Shown here: in pieces, positions 1 to 9,095 of the stretch
How positions within the stretch are numbered: the first letter of the stretch is position 1
How the letters are laid out: the number at the start of each line of letters is the position of its first letter
Source of the DNA: Paenibacillus antibioticophila
Lineage (GTDB): Bacteria; Bacillota; Bacilli; Paenibacillales; Paenibacillaceae
DNA: 64,000 bases
NCBI RefSeq assembly: GCF_000455265.1
Contig: NZ_HG005139.1
Location: 2,849,554-2,913,553, forward strand
Direction of reading: 5' to 3'
Notes under the pieces: model-generated
The model's database searches: none
What the model was told of the DNA's origin: nothing
What the model saw: the letters and a program-made list of their open reading frames with translations, nothing else
Made by a program: the position numbers and the translations under genes

Positions 1-290
1 TCATCTTTAATGCCTTTGTCAGTTACAAAGAGGATATTTGTAGATTGAGAAATAGTTAGCATTTCCCAATAATCTTTATAACCATAAAGAAGTTCATGTT
101 TAATCGAATCTTCAACTGAATACTGCTTATTTAATATTGACTTTATATAATGACTATCAAATTTATTTTTGAATAATTCAAATCTGGAGAATTTATCAAT
201 TTTATAACCATACATTCTCAATAGATTTAAAGAAATATTTATATTGATTGGTACATCAAACACACTCTGGCTTTTACCATAAATTCTCAA
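1..290 (-). CDS. Unknown protein, 5' part only (runs off the window)
   Basis: An open frame on the minus strand runs from about 290 to the window edge without a stop. A TTG codon at 288-290 has a strong Shine-Dalgarno (GAGGGGGAG, 298-306) six bases upstream, so I take it as the start. The visible 96 or so residues are rich in Asn, Lys, Ile and Tyr and include LLYGYKDYWEM and TNILFVTDKGIKD. I do not recognise the family. The start overlaps the 3' end of the truncated recombinase at 274-530, so the gene may have been joined to that fragment by a deletion or insertion. Confidence 0.4.
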   Translation of the reverse strand, partial: MRIYGKSQSVFDVPININISLNLLRMYGYKIDKFSRFELFKNKFDSHYIKSILNKQYSVEDSIKHELLYGYKDYWEMLTISQSTNILFVTDKGIKD

Positions 291-530
291 AATTAAGCTC
301 CCCCTCTTTTTCGATCTTGCGGGGATTTCGACTAACGTTCTTGTATCTACGAACTCTCACTGTCTTAAAGTAGGCGGACAACCCATATGTCTTCAAGTTC
401 TCCTGCACTGTCCGCGAGCTAAGCCCGTTTCCGTTTAGTGTTATGAACAGGATCGATTCCTCCGAATAGTTTCCTCTGGCCTTCATGTACTTCGTAAGCA
501 CTTTCCGAACCCCTTCGCAAAATGGGATAT
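274..530 (-). pseudogene. Truncated tyrosine recombinase (phage integrase/Xer family)
   Basis: The reading IPFCEGVRKVLTKYMKARG followed by SILFITLNGNGLSSRTVQ and ENLKTYGLSAYFKTVRV is typical of the middle of the catalytic domain of XerC/XerD-like recombinases. The part that should carry the His-x-x-Arg box and the catalytic Tyr is missing: after VRV the frame runs into unrelated sequence and stops at 274. No N-terminal domain is visible upstream. It is a relic, but it suggests that the adjacent island was once mobile. Confidence 0.6.
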
Positions 531-581
531 CGCGGGGCTAAGCCTACTAAGAGTATCAGTCCTATGGCCCTAATAGCCGGA

Positions 582-882
582 TTATTCCGCTTCAAAATTG
601 CCTTCGGAGGCCCGGTCGAGCAACGCGTATGCCAGTTGTGCGCCGTCTTTTAATCCTTGTATGTACAGAACCTACTGCTTTTACCGCCAATGCTAAAGTT
701 TGCTTCTCCTCCCAGTCCAAAAAGTTCGATTTCTGCCGTTCGTTCATATCAAGCTCTAGCTTACGAAAAGCAGCTTGCTTCTCGTCCCGTAGCTTTTGAA
801 TGTTGGGATGCCGCTCAATCTTCGCTAAAATGTAGTCCAATCGCCCCTGGATTGCATCTTGAAACCATGCCGGAAATTCCAT
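582..882 (-). pseudogene. Small orphan protein gene with a +1 frameshift
   Basis: The frame begins best at ATG 880-882, behind AAGGAAGGTG, and reads MEFPAWFQDAIQGRLDYILA with a charged helical middle up to LALAVKAVGSV. Near 655-665 the frame changes; reading on in the next frame gives IQGLKDGAQLAYALLDRASE and a natural stop at 582. One extra base explains this, so the gene is either frameshifted or carries a sequencing error. The continuation looks like a real small protein ending in GNFEAE. Family not recognised. It lies between the recombinase relic and the NTPase gene, in the same orientation. Confidence 0.4.
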
Positions 883-1004
883 CGACTTTTGCTCACCTTC
901 CTTTCGACTCATCTCACGCGTGTGCTCTAGCTTAACTCTGTCGGAAGGAGGTGGCAAGAACGGTTACTATGCTCATTACGAAGTATCGTTTCAGCAAAAT
1001 GTTC

Positions 1005-4000
1005 TTACAAACATAAATTCATTACAAATGATCTAACATTCACCCCTTTCTTTGATAAATTTGTAGCCTGATCTTTCAATGTATCCTGGGTAACCTGTAG
1101 TCCACATGATGGAATTGCAGATTTACGATTATCAGTTGAATCCCACCTAGAACTCTCAAACCAACCAATCAAGTATAGGCCGTACTTACATTTGCCCTCT
1201 TTTAAATATCTGTTGACTAATTGAGTTTCCATGGCTTGAAAAAGCTCGCGATGCCAATTTCCTTTAACCTCGATAATAACTGTAATGACTTCAAAGGTTC
1301 CCTTTGATCTTCCTGGTAATAGTGCATTAACATGAATATCTGTACGCTCACCAGGTAATGACCCAGTGCTTCTCCGTATTTCCACCTCTCGGTTAACAAC
1401 GATTCCATTCCCTAAAAGATCTTCTTCCAAATGTTGCTTTACATAATCGGAGAATTCATTTTCAGATCTTGGTCGGTATTCCTTCTGATCGATTTCATTC
1501 CATAGCCACACTACTGCTGGTGTAATTCCATGTAGTTTCTGCTCCAGCCTGTTAAGTGATTCAATTAACACTTCCAATAACTGATTTTCACTTTGAACCA
1601 ACCTACGGTGCCTATTTCCCAATAGCTGGACGACTTCTATAGGAGTTGGTGGGGACCAGGTACTACGGCGTGTGACACTTTGTGCTTCAAGTAGTGTCCA
1701 CTTTAACCACGAAAGTTCTGGCAACTCCGAGACTATCCGTGCAATCTGATTACAAGATTCTAATGTCCCTTTGTTTGACAAGTAGCGTAAAATTCCGTCC
1801 CTGAAATCAGCTATCTCTTCACGAGGCCCTACCCAATGTGCCATTTCGTCATCATCATGATTCGGATCTTCTTTATGTGGAAATCTTTTTACCAACCAGA
1901 TATAAAAATCAGCAAGTGCTGTCTCTGATAAAGATTGAAGTAATTTGTGTCCTTCAAATCTACTTGAAAAAGAAAGAAAAACATCTTGAACAAAATCGGG
2001 ATAGGTATCTTTAAGTAACCATACTGTATCCCAACCGACATTCCGAGAGTTGTTTAATAATACGACAGCAGCAATTATTGCTAGCTTACGAGAGTCTTCA
2101 GCAACTAATAATTCGGGCTTGATTAAAGACTTAGCATACTCCTCTGCTCCATCTATTTGACGTCGTAACAACTCATCAAGTAAGCACTTTATAGATTCGG
2201 GCATTAAACTCTGCGTCTTTAACTTATTTAAAACCCCTTCACCTAATCGAGCATCCCAACATTCCTTCATTGATCTAATAATAAACACATTAGAATGCTG
2301 TTGATTCTCTTTATCTATAAGTTGCATTAAATCTGAAATTACCCTATCAGGAGCATTAAGGTAAGCTAACTTGACTAACTGATCATGTATCATCCTTTCG
2401 TCACGTTCTGGCGTTACCCACTGCGTAAAGATAACTGGAGACCAGTTTTCCCAATGAGACGACGTCAATGATAGTAAAAATTCATAATCTTGCTCATAAA
2501 CCAACCTTAAAGCCTTATATCCTGCCATGGCTGGCCTATACCAAGTATCCGTTCCAAACCAATTGGCGGCTTCCGAATTTTTCTCAAGCAAATACTTCCT
2601 TGCAGCGGACACGATACGCTCTTCATCATAAGCGTTGACCTTATTCCAGCTTGGTAATGCTTTTATATTAGGCTCATATTCCTCCACACGCCTATTCTCT
2701 TCTTTAATTCCTAAATCCCAATTTAATCGCCACCAAGCATCTAAATGCCCTGCTTCGAACTCGTCTAAACGTAAGCTGACTCTTTCATCAACAGATGGAT
2801 GAAGTGGTGGATAATTATCTCTCGACTTCTGCCATTTTGCTATCCTCATGTAACTTTCTTTTAACTCATGAGCTTGTTCAGAATCTAATGGGATACTTTG
2901 AAAAAAAACTTGGCAGTGTTCAGCTAACATTTTGTTGTTTTGAATAGCACGATTAAGCAACTCCACTTGCTCGGGACTAGACGTATTAAATGTCCTTTTT
3001 ATCAAGATAACCCATTTTTGTTGTAACTCCGGGACGATATCATTCTGCAGCTGTTCAAGCATCCACGGGAAATCCTCTGACTTACTGAGCCAAGAAAATG
3101 CAGATGAAAGAATAACTTCCTGTTCAGATTCTTTGTTCAACAATGAAAGAATGAGTGTTCGGCGTATATTCGGATTTTGTAATAAATCTTTAATATAACT
3201 TAAATTATCGAAATGTACCAATCGTGCACGTACGACATCAGTAAAAGCTATACGAACATCATGCAAATCCAAATACTGACCTGCTTTGTTCAGGATCCCA
3301 TACACTAAATCATCAATTTGAGAATCAAATCGATCATCAACAGCATACTTTAGAACCCATCTTAATGCAGCAGGTAAATCCTTAACTTGAAGCTTCTCAA
3401 GAATTTCATAGTTCAAAAATATTCTGTATATTCCTGTAAAATTTCTGCGTTTAGGAATAGAAAGTAAAGAAAATAATTCTTCCCCGGATAAATGCTGGGG
3501 CCACAGTGCGCGAAGTGCCGCACCTTTCAACTCATCGCCAGAATCCTCCCCTGCCTCAGATTTGGCCAATGGGAGAAGCTTCCTTTTAGTCTCTTCATCT
3601 GCAAACTCAGATAGTGCATAACCTGCTTGAGTTCGAATTTGATAATCCTCATCCTGATTTAACGCAACTTTCAGTAAATCATCCTGTAATATGCTTAGTT
3701 GACACGCTCTTGCTATTCGAATGGCAGCGCGCCGTACCACATAACTACACTGTTGGTCTAGCACATACGGTTTAATTTGTTGTTCAAGAGCAGGGTTATT
3801 CAATTTATAGAAATAGTTATCAAAATCCCAATCTCTAATTTTTTCTGCATCATATAGTTCTAGAAGACCATCGACCAAAGATTTTTTATCTTCCGTGTCC
3901 GCACTTGTCACATCACTTCGAAGAAGAACCTGTGGATCACGTTTTATGATTTGACGAAACACGTCTACATTCATAGTTGCTATCCAAGCTGAGACCTCAT

Positions 4001-5177
4001 GGAGTTGCGGAATTAGCTTTCGTTCTGAATCAAGAGGATGTTCAATCAAACTCATAATTTGTACAGGCGACAGTTCACTTTGAGAGACGTATAAAGCTGC
4101 CAAAAACTCCGCATACGTTTGATGAGCCCAACCAAAACGATTCAACCCTCTTGAAGAAAATAAACCTGTAGAGAGAGTTTCCTCAATTTCTGATTCAGGA
4201 ATTATTAATGAAGCATCTCTTTGCTGCGGATGCTCGCCCGAAATATCACTTATGGTGATATCTTCCTCAGGAACATCGCCCAAATTAATGCCACGCCACA
4301 CAGCATATTTATTAGAGAACATCATCAAGGCTGCAATCCGCGAGGCTACTTTCAAACGATCCTTAGCTCTCATACTCCCTGTATTCCGAGATGCAACTCT
4401 GCTTTCATTTGTTTCTTCACAGAGAAGCTCACAGCCTTGCAAATACAATTCTTTTTGTGTGGATGGAAAGTTACCATGCCTTATATAAAGATTTAAAAGA
4501 AACTTTAGCGTGATCGGTTTAATTGCAAGTGGAATTACTTCTTTCTCCCATATTTCATTCATGAACCTATCAGCATCTATACCTAAGTCAACTGCTGCAT
4601 TATAAACGTCCACTCTTCGTAATGGTGCCAACTCCATGATCTGGATGTTATCATTTCCCCATAAGTCCGCTAACTCTCTTTCAAGTAGACTCGGCCAGTC
4701 GGCTGTTCGACAGGCGATTCTTAGAAAAAGATTCTTTAGGTTTGGGTTGGTTTTATATTTTTTAAACTCTTCTGCCAACAAAACCGCTACATAGTCTATC
4801 CGCAGTAAGCATTCATCCAAACTATCCAAAAAAAGATGTAGATGATGCTCTCCTTTCAGGCATGCCTCAAACAAAGGGTTCTCAAAGATATTCGGGACTA
4901 AGCGGTCTTCCGTTCCATACGAACGAAGATCAATTTTGAGAGTATGATTTTCTTCCGAATTCTCAATATTTCTTAATGCCTCTGTTTTACCGATGCCTGG
5001 TTCCCCTAATAAAATTAAGCATGGAACCTCTGATAATTTATCGAAAGGAACAACATGCTCATTAAATATATGCCCATACTCAGATTCAGGATTGTAGAGG
5101 TAACCGCCATCAGATAAATTGATTGTATCTGTTCGAGGATACCAGAATCTTTTCCAAGAAAAGATTTTATTGTTCAA
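1005..5177 (-). CDS. Large NACHT/STAND-like NTPase with C-terminal REase-like domain
   Basis: About 1390 residues. TTG 5175-5177 is the likely start because GGAGGTG lies five bases before it; a second TTG at 5198 has no such site. A P-loop (GEPGIGKT) sits about 60 residues in and a Walker B-like strand (HLFLDSLDE) about 55 residues later, the spacing of NACHT/STAND ATPases. A long alpha-helical middle (roughly residues 400-1200) looks like HEAT/ARM repeats, expected for ligand sensing. Near the C-terminus TDIHVNALLPG and VITVIIEVKGNW give a D...ExK pattern of the PD-(D/E)XK nuclease fold. This suggests a threat-sensing NTPase with its own effector. It is the second gene of a two-gene unit with the nuclease-like gene at 5221-6900. 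Function is inferred from motifs and layout only. Confidence 0.7.
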   Translation of the reverse strand: MNNKIFSWKRFWYPRTDTINLSDGGYLYNPESEYGHIFNEHVVPFDKLSEVPCLILLGEPGIGKTEALRNIENSEENHTLKIDLRSYGTEDRLVPNIFENPLFEACLKGEHHLHLFLDSLDECLLRIDYVAVLLAEEFKKYKTNPNLKNLFLRIACRTADWPSLLERELADLWGNDNIQIMELAPLRRVDVYNAAVDLGIDADRFMNEIWEKEVIPLAIKPITLKFLLNLYIRHGNFPSTQKELYLQGCELLCEETNESRVASRNTGSMRAKDRLKVASRIAALMMFSNKYAVWRGINLGDVPEEDITISDISGEHPQQRDASLIIPESEIEETLSTGLFSSRGLNRFGWAHQTYAEFLAALYVSQSELSPVQIMSLIEHPLDSERKLIPQLHEVSAWIATMNVDVFRQIIKRDPQVLLRSDVTSADTEDKKSLVDGLLELYDAEKIRDWDFDNYFYKLNNPALEQQIKPYVLDQQCSYVVRRAAIRIARACQLSILQDDLLKVALNQDEDYQIRTQAGYALSEFADEETKRKLLPLAKSEAGEDSGDELKGAALRALWPQHLSGEELFSLLSIPKRRNFTGIYRIFLNYEILEKLQVKDLPAALRWVLKYAVDDRFDSQIDDLVYGILNKAGQYLDLHDVRIAFTDVVRARLVHFDNLSYIKDLLQNPNIRRTLILSLLNKESEQEVILSSAFSWLSKSEDFPWMLEQLQNDIVPELQQKWVILIKRTFNTSSPEQVELLNRAIQNNKMLAEHCQVFFQSIPLDSEQAHELKESYMRIAKWQKSRDNYPPLHPSVDERVSLRLDEFEAGHLDAWWRLNWDLGIKEENRRVEEYEPNIKALPSWNKVNAYDEERIVSAARKYLLEKNSEAANWFGTDTWYRPAMAGYKALRLVYEQDYEFLLSLTSSHWENWSPVIFTQWVTPERDERMIHDQLVKLAYLNAPDRVISDLMQLIDKENQQHSNVFIIRSMKECWDARLGEGVLNKLKTQSLMPESIKCLLDELLRRQIDGAEEYAKSLIKPELLVAEDSRKLAIIAAVVLLNNSRNVGWDTVWLLKDTYPDFVQDVFLSFSSRFEGHKLLQSLSETALADFYIWLVKRFPHKEDPNHDDDEMAHWVGPREEIADFRDGILRYLSNKGTLESCNQIARIVSELPELSWLKWTLLEAQSVTRRSTWSPPTPIEVVQLLGNRHRRLVQSENQLLEVLIESLNRLEQKLHGITPAVVWLWNEIDQKEYRPRSENEFSDYVKQHLEEDLLGNGIVVNREVEIRRSTGSLPGERTDIHVNALLPGRSKGTFEVITVIIEVKGNWHRELFQAMETQLVNRYLKEGKCKYGLYLIGWFESSRWDSTDNRKSAIPSCGLQVTQDTLKDQATNLSKKGVNVRSFVMNLCL

Positions 5178-5220
5178 GAGAACACCTCCGTTATTCAATA
5201 CCAGTCCATACTCTACAAAA

Positions 5221-6900
5221 TTAAATACCTAAATAATCATGAAAAACCATGTAGTTATCTAAATCTAGATAGTCGTTGGCAAAACTCCGAAATCCAGGTC
5301 CTAAATGTGTAGTTACTCCTCCTATACGCTGGTTAAACAATTCACGATATCTAATGTAATTTCCAAAATGACTGAGTTCATCACCTGATACTGAAAAAAC
5401 TGAACCAAATAACTCCAGTCGATTATCAAGGAACTCAATAAAAAATTCAATATTAAAATTGTGCTTGCATTTAAGGAGTATTTGCTCCAAAGAAAATATA
5501 TCAATTGACCAAGGTTCCTTTAGTACACCTTCTTTTTTTAGCATCAAATGAATATCCGTACCGAGATTTAGATAAGGAGTAAGAGTGACAGCTATGCTTC
5601 TAACGGCAGTAATATTGATTGTTGCTAAATCTAATATTTGTTTTCTTTTTTCCTTATTTTTTGAATTGAAGAATTTCGCCGTACCTTTTTTCATATGTAT
5701 AGCAATTCTTTCAGACTGTGAATAAGCTTTTTGTAATGAAGGCTTAAAGTTTCTCTGTAATCTTGTTTTCGATTTTTCATTATTGATTAAAATTTCTTTT
5801 AATTTAGTTGCTTTGCATTCAATGGATAGAAGATAACCATTATATAAGACAATTATATCTTGGTCATCTCCATTCTCATCATATAAATTTTTATAAACAT
5901 TCTCTTTCCCAAAAAAATTGCAAATAATCTCGTAAGCTCTATTTTCTAGGTAATCTCCTTTTCTTTTATCAATATACAACTCACTGTCCTCAATAATATT
6001 AAACAAGCGATCCAAAATATAATGATTTCTTGGTAGCAAGATAGATTCGTTATGTTTTATTCCGATATAGCTTCTATATTTCTTGTAAATATTGGTAGGA
6101 TACTCAAAGGAAATTACATCTTGTTGCTGCACTTTAAAAAACATAGCATTGATAAATAGGTCTGCCGGAATATTGAATTTGTTTAGTAACATTCGAATGC
6201 AATCTGTAGAAAAATATGTTCGGACCTTTTGGTTAATTGCAGAATCAAATCGTACAGCAACAAAACAATCTCTGTCACTTATTTCTTGCCACTTTTTTTG
6301 CATCCTCAGTATTAAAAACTTTTTACATGCCCGTTCGTAATTTAGCACTAATAGGAGACCCCTGATAATCTGATCCCCGGATAACTCAACCACCCTAAAA
6401 TGGTGTTCTAGTATATCACTGTGTTTGTAGAAAAAATCCAAGTATTGTCTTATAGATATGTCAGGGAAGTTAAAATGAAAATTCATATACATATTTGAAG
6501 CTATGTCTTCATGCAAATAATTTGTATCTGCTCCTGTTATTGCATCATTGTAGTGACAGTAATAAAGGTCTTCTAGCAGATCTACTATATGGTTAAAGGA
6601 AGAGTCATAATCACAAATCCTTTTAACTCCATTGTATGCGTTTTCGGCATACATGAAAGGTAAGTTGATCATTAATTTAGGTGGAATCTTATATCCAGTA
6701 GAAGTAGTTGCTTCATGGTTTAATCGTATATAGGAATAACCAATTAGTCTGAATACATCCTCTACTTTAAACTGCCTAAGATAGTGAAGTAGGTCAACAC
6801 TGCATTTTTCGATAGTATAATTTTCTGGATGCAATAATGGTTCCATTGACAAGATAAATTCCCTCCCTGAGCATTGCTCGGAATAATGTATTTCAATCAT
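5221..6900 (-). CDS. Protein with PD-(D/E)XK nuclease-like domain, partner of the NTPase
   Basis: 559 residues. ATG follows AAGGGG six bases upstream. The N-terminal 300 residues are not recognised. From about residue 315 the order KGDYLENRAYEII, then DDQDIIVLYNGYLLSIECKA (E319, D346/D348, E361-x-K363) fits the REase fold: a helix Glu, a catalytic Asp, then ExK on the next strand. The Lys/Arg-rich stretch that follows could bind nucleic acid. About 43 bases separate its stop from the NTPase start, so the two are probably co-transcribed and act together, plausibly in phage defence. The low GC and lack of housekeeping neighbours fit recent transfer. Confidence 0.55.
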   Translation of the reverse strand: MIEIHYSEQCSGREFILSMEPLLHPENYTIEKCSVDLLHYLRQFKVEDVFRLIGYSYIRLNHEATTSTGYKIPPKLMINLPFMYAENAYNGVKRICDYDSSFNHIVDLLEDLYYCHYNDAITGADTNYLHEDIASNMYMNFHFNFPDISIRQYLDFFYKHSDILEHHFRVVELSGDQIIRGLLLVLNYERACKKFLILRMQKKWQEISDRDCFVAVRFDSAINQKVRTYFSTDCIRMLLNKFNIPADLFINAMFFKVQQQDVISFEYPTNIYKKYRSYIGIKHNESILLPRNHYILDRLFNIIEDSELYIDKRKGDYLENRAYEIICNFFGKENVYKNLYDENGDDQDIIVLYNGYLLSIECKATKLKEILINNEKSKTRLQRNFKPSLQKAYSQSERIAIHMKKGTAKFFNSKNKEKRKQILDLATINITAVRSIAVTLTPYLNLGTDIHLMLKKEGVLKEPWSIDIFSLEQILLKCKHNFNIEFFIEFLDNRLELFGSVFSVSGDELSHFGNYIRYRELFNQRIGGVTTHLGPGFRSFANDYLDLDNYMVFHDYLGI

Positions 6901-7390
6901 GAAATCCCCTTTTCGCTCGACGAAACAACGTTCTTTAATAAACTTAGCGATTTATTGTATTTTCTATTAAATCAAATATTTAGAAAAAATTATCGACAAA
7001 TAGCATCCATGTAGCCTTTTTAGTTTAACAATCCGAGCCTTTACACCTCATATCCCCTTACTTTTCCAAAATCAATGACTTTAAACACTTCACACCACTT
7101 GACTCCTCCCATACTTCGAGCTATCCACAACTCAACAGCCGCACATAACTCTGCTGCATCATAACAAAAAGATGCACTGAGCAAATCGGCTAGAATCAAA
7201 AGAGTTAGGCGAAGCAAGTCCGAGAAAAGCGAAGTGGTAGTGTCGCAAAAAGCCTTATAGGACGCGGGTTCAAAGCCCCATAGTTCGTATAACTTTGACC
7301 TCGTCTAATACTGTGTTATAGGAAGTTAGCGACACCATGTAAACACATACAAACATTAAACTCATTTACTTCATCCGATATTTTGATTTA
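6901..7390. other. Intergenic spacer with structured palindrome (7240-7333)
   Basis: No convincing gene. GTGTCGC (about 7239) and GCGACAC (about 7329) form the ends of an imperfect palindrome that contains TTCAAAG/CTTTGA arms. GTTATAGGAAGTTAGCG at 7315-7331 is one of a pair of inverted repeats around the HNH gene. Between them GGGTTCAAAGCCC looks like a tRNA T-arm, but no full tRNA can be folded. The left 300 bases hold the presumed promoter of the nuclease/NTPase pair; I could not fix its -10. Confidence 0.4.
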
Positions 7391-8510
7391 TTACTTGTTC
7401 TTTGAGAAATATTCTTCGAACTTTCTTTGCACACTTTTATTATCAGGAAACCATAAATTATCAATCAAAATTCTCCCCCTTTTTTGATCTTCTTTTGACC
7501 AATTTTTATTCCATTCTTCCTGCGTTTCAGATACACTTCTTCCACCTAATATCATTCTAATGTGCTCGTCTGCTTCAATCATTGCCTTTTTGCTTTGAAT
7601 TACTCCTGGTTGCAAACAACTAATACTATCGGTAACTCTTCGCAGAACAACATTAATTTGATTAGGTCTAAATAATGTATACGGATATAAGGTTTCAAAT
7701 TCAGTGTTGAATTGCTCAATTTTGTACGAAAGTATACTTTTCTTCCATAAAATAACTAAAAACATAGCAGACCCAAATCGTATTGTTACTACTTGGTCCG
7801 CTCGGTGGAATTTCATCTTATCCCGATCAATCGATATTTTACGTTTTCTAGTAAACAGAACTCCGTTGATTAGTATTGCAGGGGAATGGTAAATATAGAG
7901 TGGTTGATAAGAACTCAGCGGACTAAGTAGTAAAGCCTTATCTTCCCCAAAAGCCGTCATATCGACATGAATACCCCCAAAAATCGAAACTGGTGGTAAA
8001 TTCTCTTGGATATCATGTGTAATATATTGAAGTTGATCATTGAACCAGTTACTTTCAAGTTCAGAACTCCGAATTGAATTATAGATTATCTTTAATAACC
8101 ATCGTTGAAGTAGGTGGTAGTCGTAGTTGATTCTTATGCTTGAGTCTTCCGTATATTTAGTAGAAAAGTATTCCCGAATTAAATCTACTCCATAAGTATC
8201 CAATTTCCCTAGTAAATTGTTATTGCAATTAGCGCAAACATCTTTGATAGAGTGCCCTTGATTGTCTTTATAGATACGATTTTTTAAACTTGTTGAATTA
8301 AAAGTAACATCTTGATCCGGATACATTTCTAATAAGCCAAAGGGAATAATATGCTCCTTAGTAAGACTCTCAAGTTGTGTACCGCAATAAGCACATTTTT
8401 TCATAAGAAAAATTCTCCATTCAATTAATGTATTCACTTGTCTTTTGTTTACAAGAAATAAATTTCGGGTAATTGGCATTTATTTTTATTTCCGCTAATT
8501 TCCTATAACT
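7315..8510. mobile_element. Possible cassette: HNH gene between 17-bp inverted repeats
   Basis: GTTATAGGAAGTTAGCG at 7315-7331 and CGCTAATTTCCTATAAC at 8494-8510 are inverted copies that differ at one base. They enclose only the HNH gene and short flanks. No transposase is inside and I see no target-site duplication. The same GTTATA core recurs in a palindrome at 9266-9302. This may be a cassette moved in trans, or repeats shared by recombination sites. Confidence 0.4.
7391..8404 (-). CDS. HNH-endonuclease-like protein
   Basis: 337 residues if started at ATG 8402-8404, which has GGAG ten bases upstream and begins right at the domain (MKKCAYCGTQ). C4-x2-C7, then TKEHIIPFGLL (Glu-His of the HNH core) and CANCNNNLLGKLD (C-x2-C-N) are the zinc-finger and catalytic parts of HNH nucleases of the McrA-like/treble-clef kind. 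The remaining 250 residues are not recognised. The gene stands alone between structured spacers and is flanked by 17-bp inverted repeats (7315-7331 and 8494-8510), which suggests it moved as a unit. A defence or mobile-element role is inference. Confidence 0.6.
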   Translation of the reverse strand: MKKCAYCGTQLESLTKEHIIPFGLLEMYPDQDVTFNSTSLKNRIYKDNQGHSIKDVCANCNNNLLGKLDTYGVDLIREYFSTKYTEDSSIRINYDYHLLQRWLLKIIYNSIRSSELESNWFNDQLQYITHDIQENLPPVSIFGGIHVDMTAFGEDKALLLSPLSSYQPLYIYHSPAILINGVLFTRKRKISIDRDKMKFHRADQVVTIRFGSAMFLVILWKKSILSYKIEQFNTEFETLYPYTLFRPNQINVVLRRVTDSISCLQPGVIQSKKAMIEADEHIRMILGGRSVSETQEEWNKNWSKEDQKRGRILIDNLWFPDNKSVQRKFEEYFSKNK

Positions 8511-8606
8511 TAGCTCGTTGAATGTATCGTATAAAAATCCTCGTAGCGATCCAGGCAAATATTGCAGTAGGAATCCGGTGTTATCTGCTGTTCCTCACAT
8601 CTTTCT

Positions 8607-9095
8607 CTAAAACGTCAAAATATCCTTCATTAACCAATCATTATAATTCCCATCTTTTGAAACAAACCAAACATTCTTGTAAATACTTGGTCGATATATC
8701 CTTTCTTTATCTCTTAATAGGTCACTCATACCAAAAATTGGGGAACCATTTCTAATCACTAGTGATGTTGGATATGTACTTTCATACTTTAATACTTTTG
8801 TTTCTTTTTGTTTTAGTAAACTATTTAAAACATTTAGAAGATCGCTAAATTCTTCTATTCCGTGCATCTTATTATTAGATCTACCTAGTAACATTTTGGC
8901 TTCTTCAGGATCGCAAAATAAGTGCGCAACTTCAATTCCAAGTAATTCACCATTCTGGCTTTTCAAAACGAAATCTGGACTTTCCCGTCTTTCAACTAAT
9001 TCATACTGATCTTGGTGATGAATATTGAGAAGGTTCAAAAATATGTCTATAGCAGCATTCTCCAAAGCAAATTTCTCATCGTTATGGTTTTTCAT
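8607..9095 (-). CDS. Small REase-fold-like protein of unknown role
   Basis: 162 residues. ATG is preceded by AAGGAAG. The segment SPDFVLKSQNGELLGIEVAHLF has the shape of a PD-x(n)-(D/E)xK core (Pro-Asp, hydrophobic strand, then Ile-Glu-Val), but the final Lys is replaced by Ala, so it may be inactive or use another residue. The C-terminal part (NVWFVSKDGNYNDWL) fits a closing beta strand. It is separated from both neighbours by palindromic spacers, like the HNH gene. Confidence 0.4.
   Translation of the reverse strand: MKNHNDEKFALENAAIDIFLNLLNIHHQDQYELVERRESPDFVLKSQNGELLGIEVAHLFCDPEEAKMLLGRSNNKMHGIEEFSDLLNVLNSLLKQKETKVLKYESTYPTSLVIRNGSPIFGMSDLLRDKERIYRPSIYKNVWFVSKDGNYNDWLMKDILTF

Noticed and set aside
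7260-7285. T-arm-like GGGTTCAAAGCCC
   Set aside because: No acceptor, D-arm or anticodon arm can be paired around it, so it is not a tRNA.
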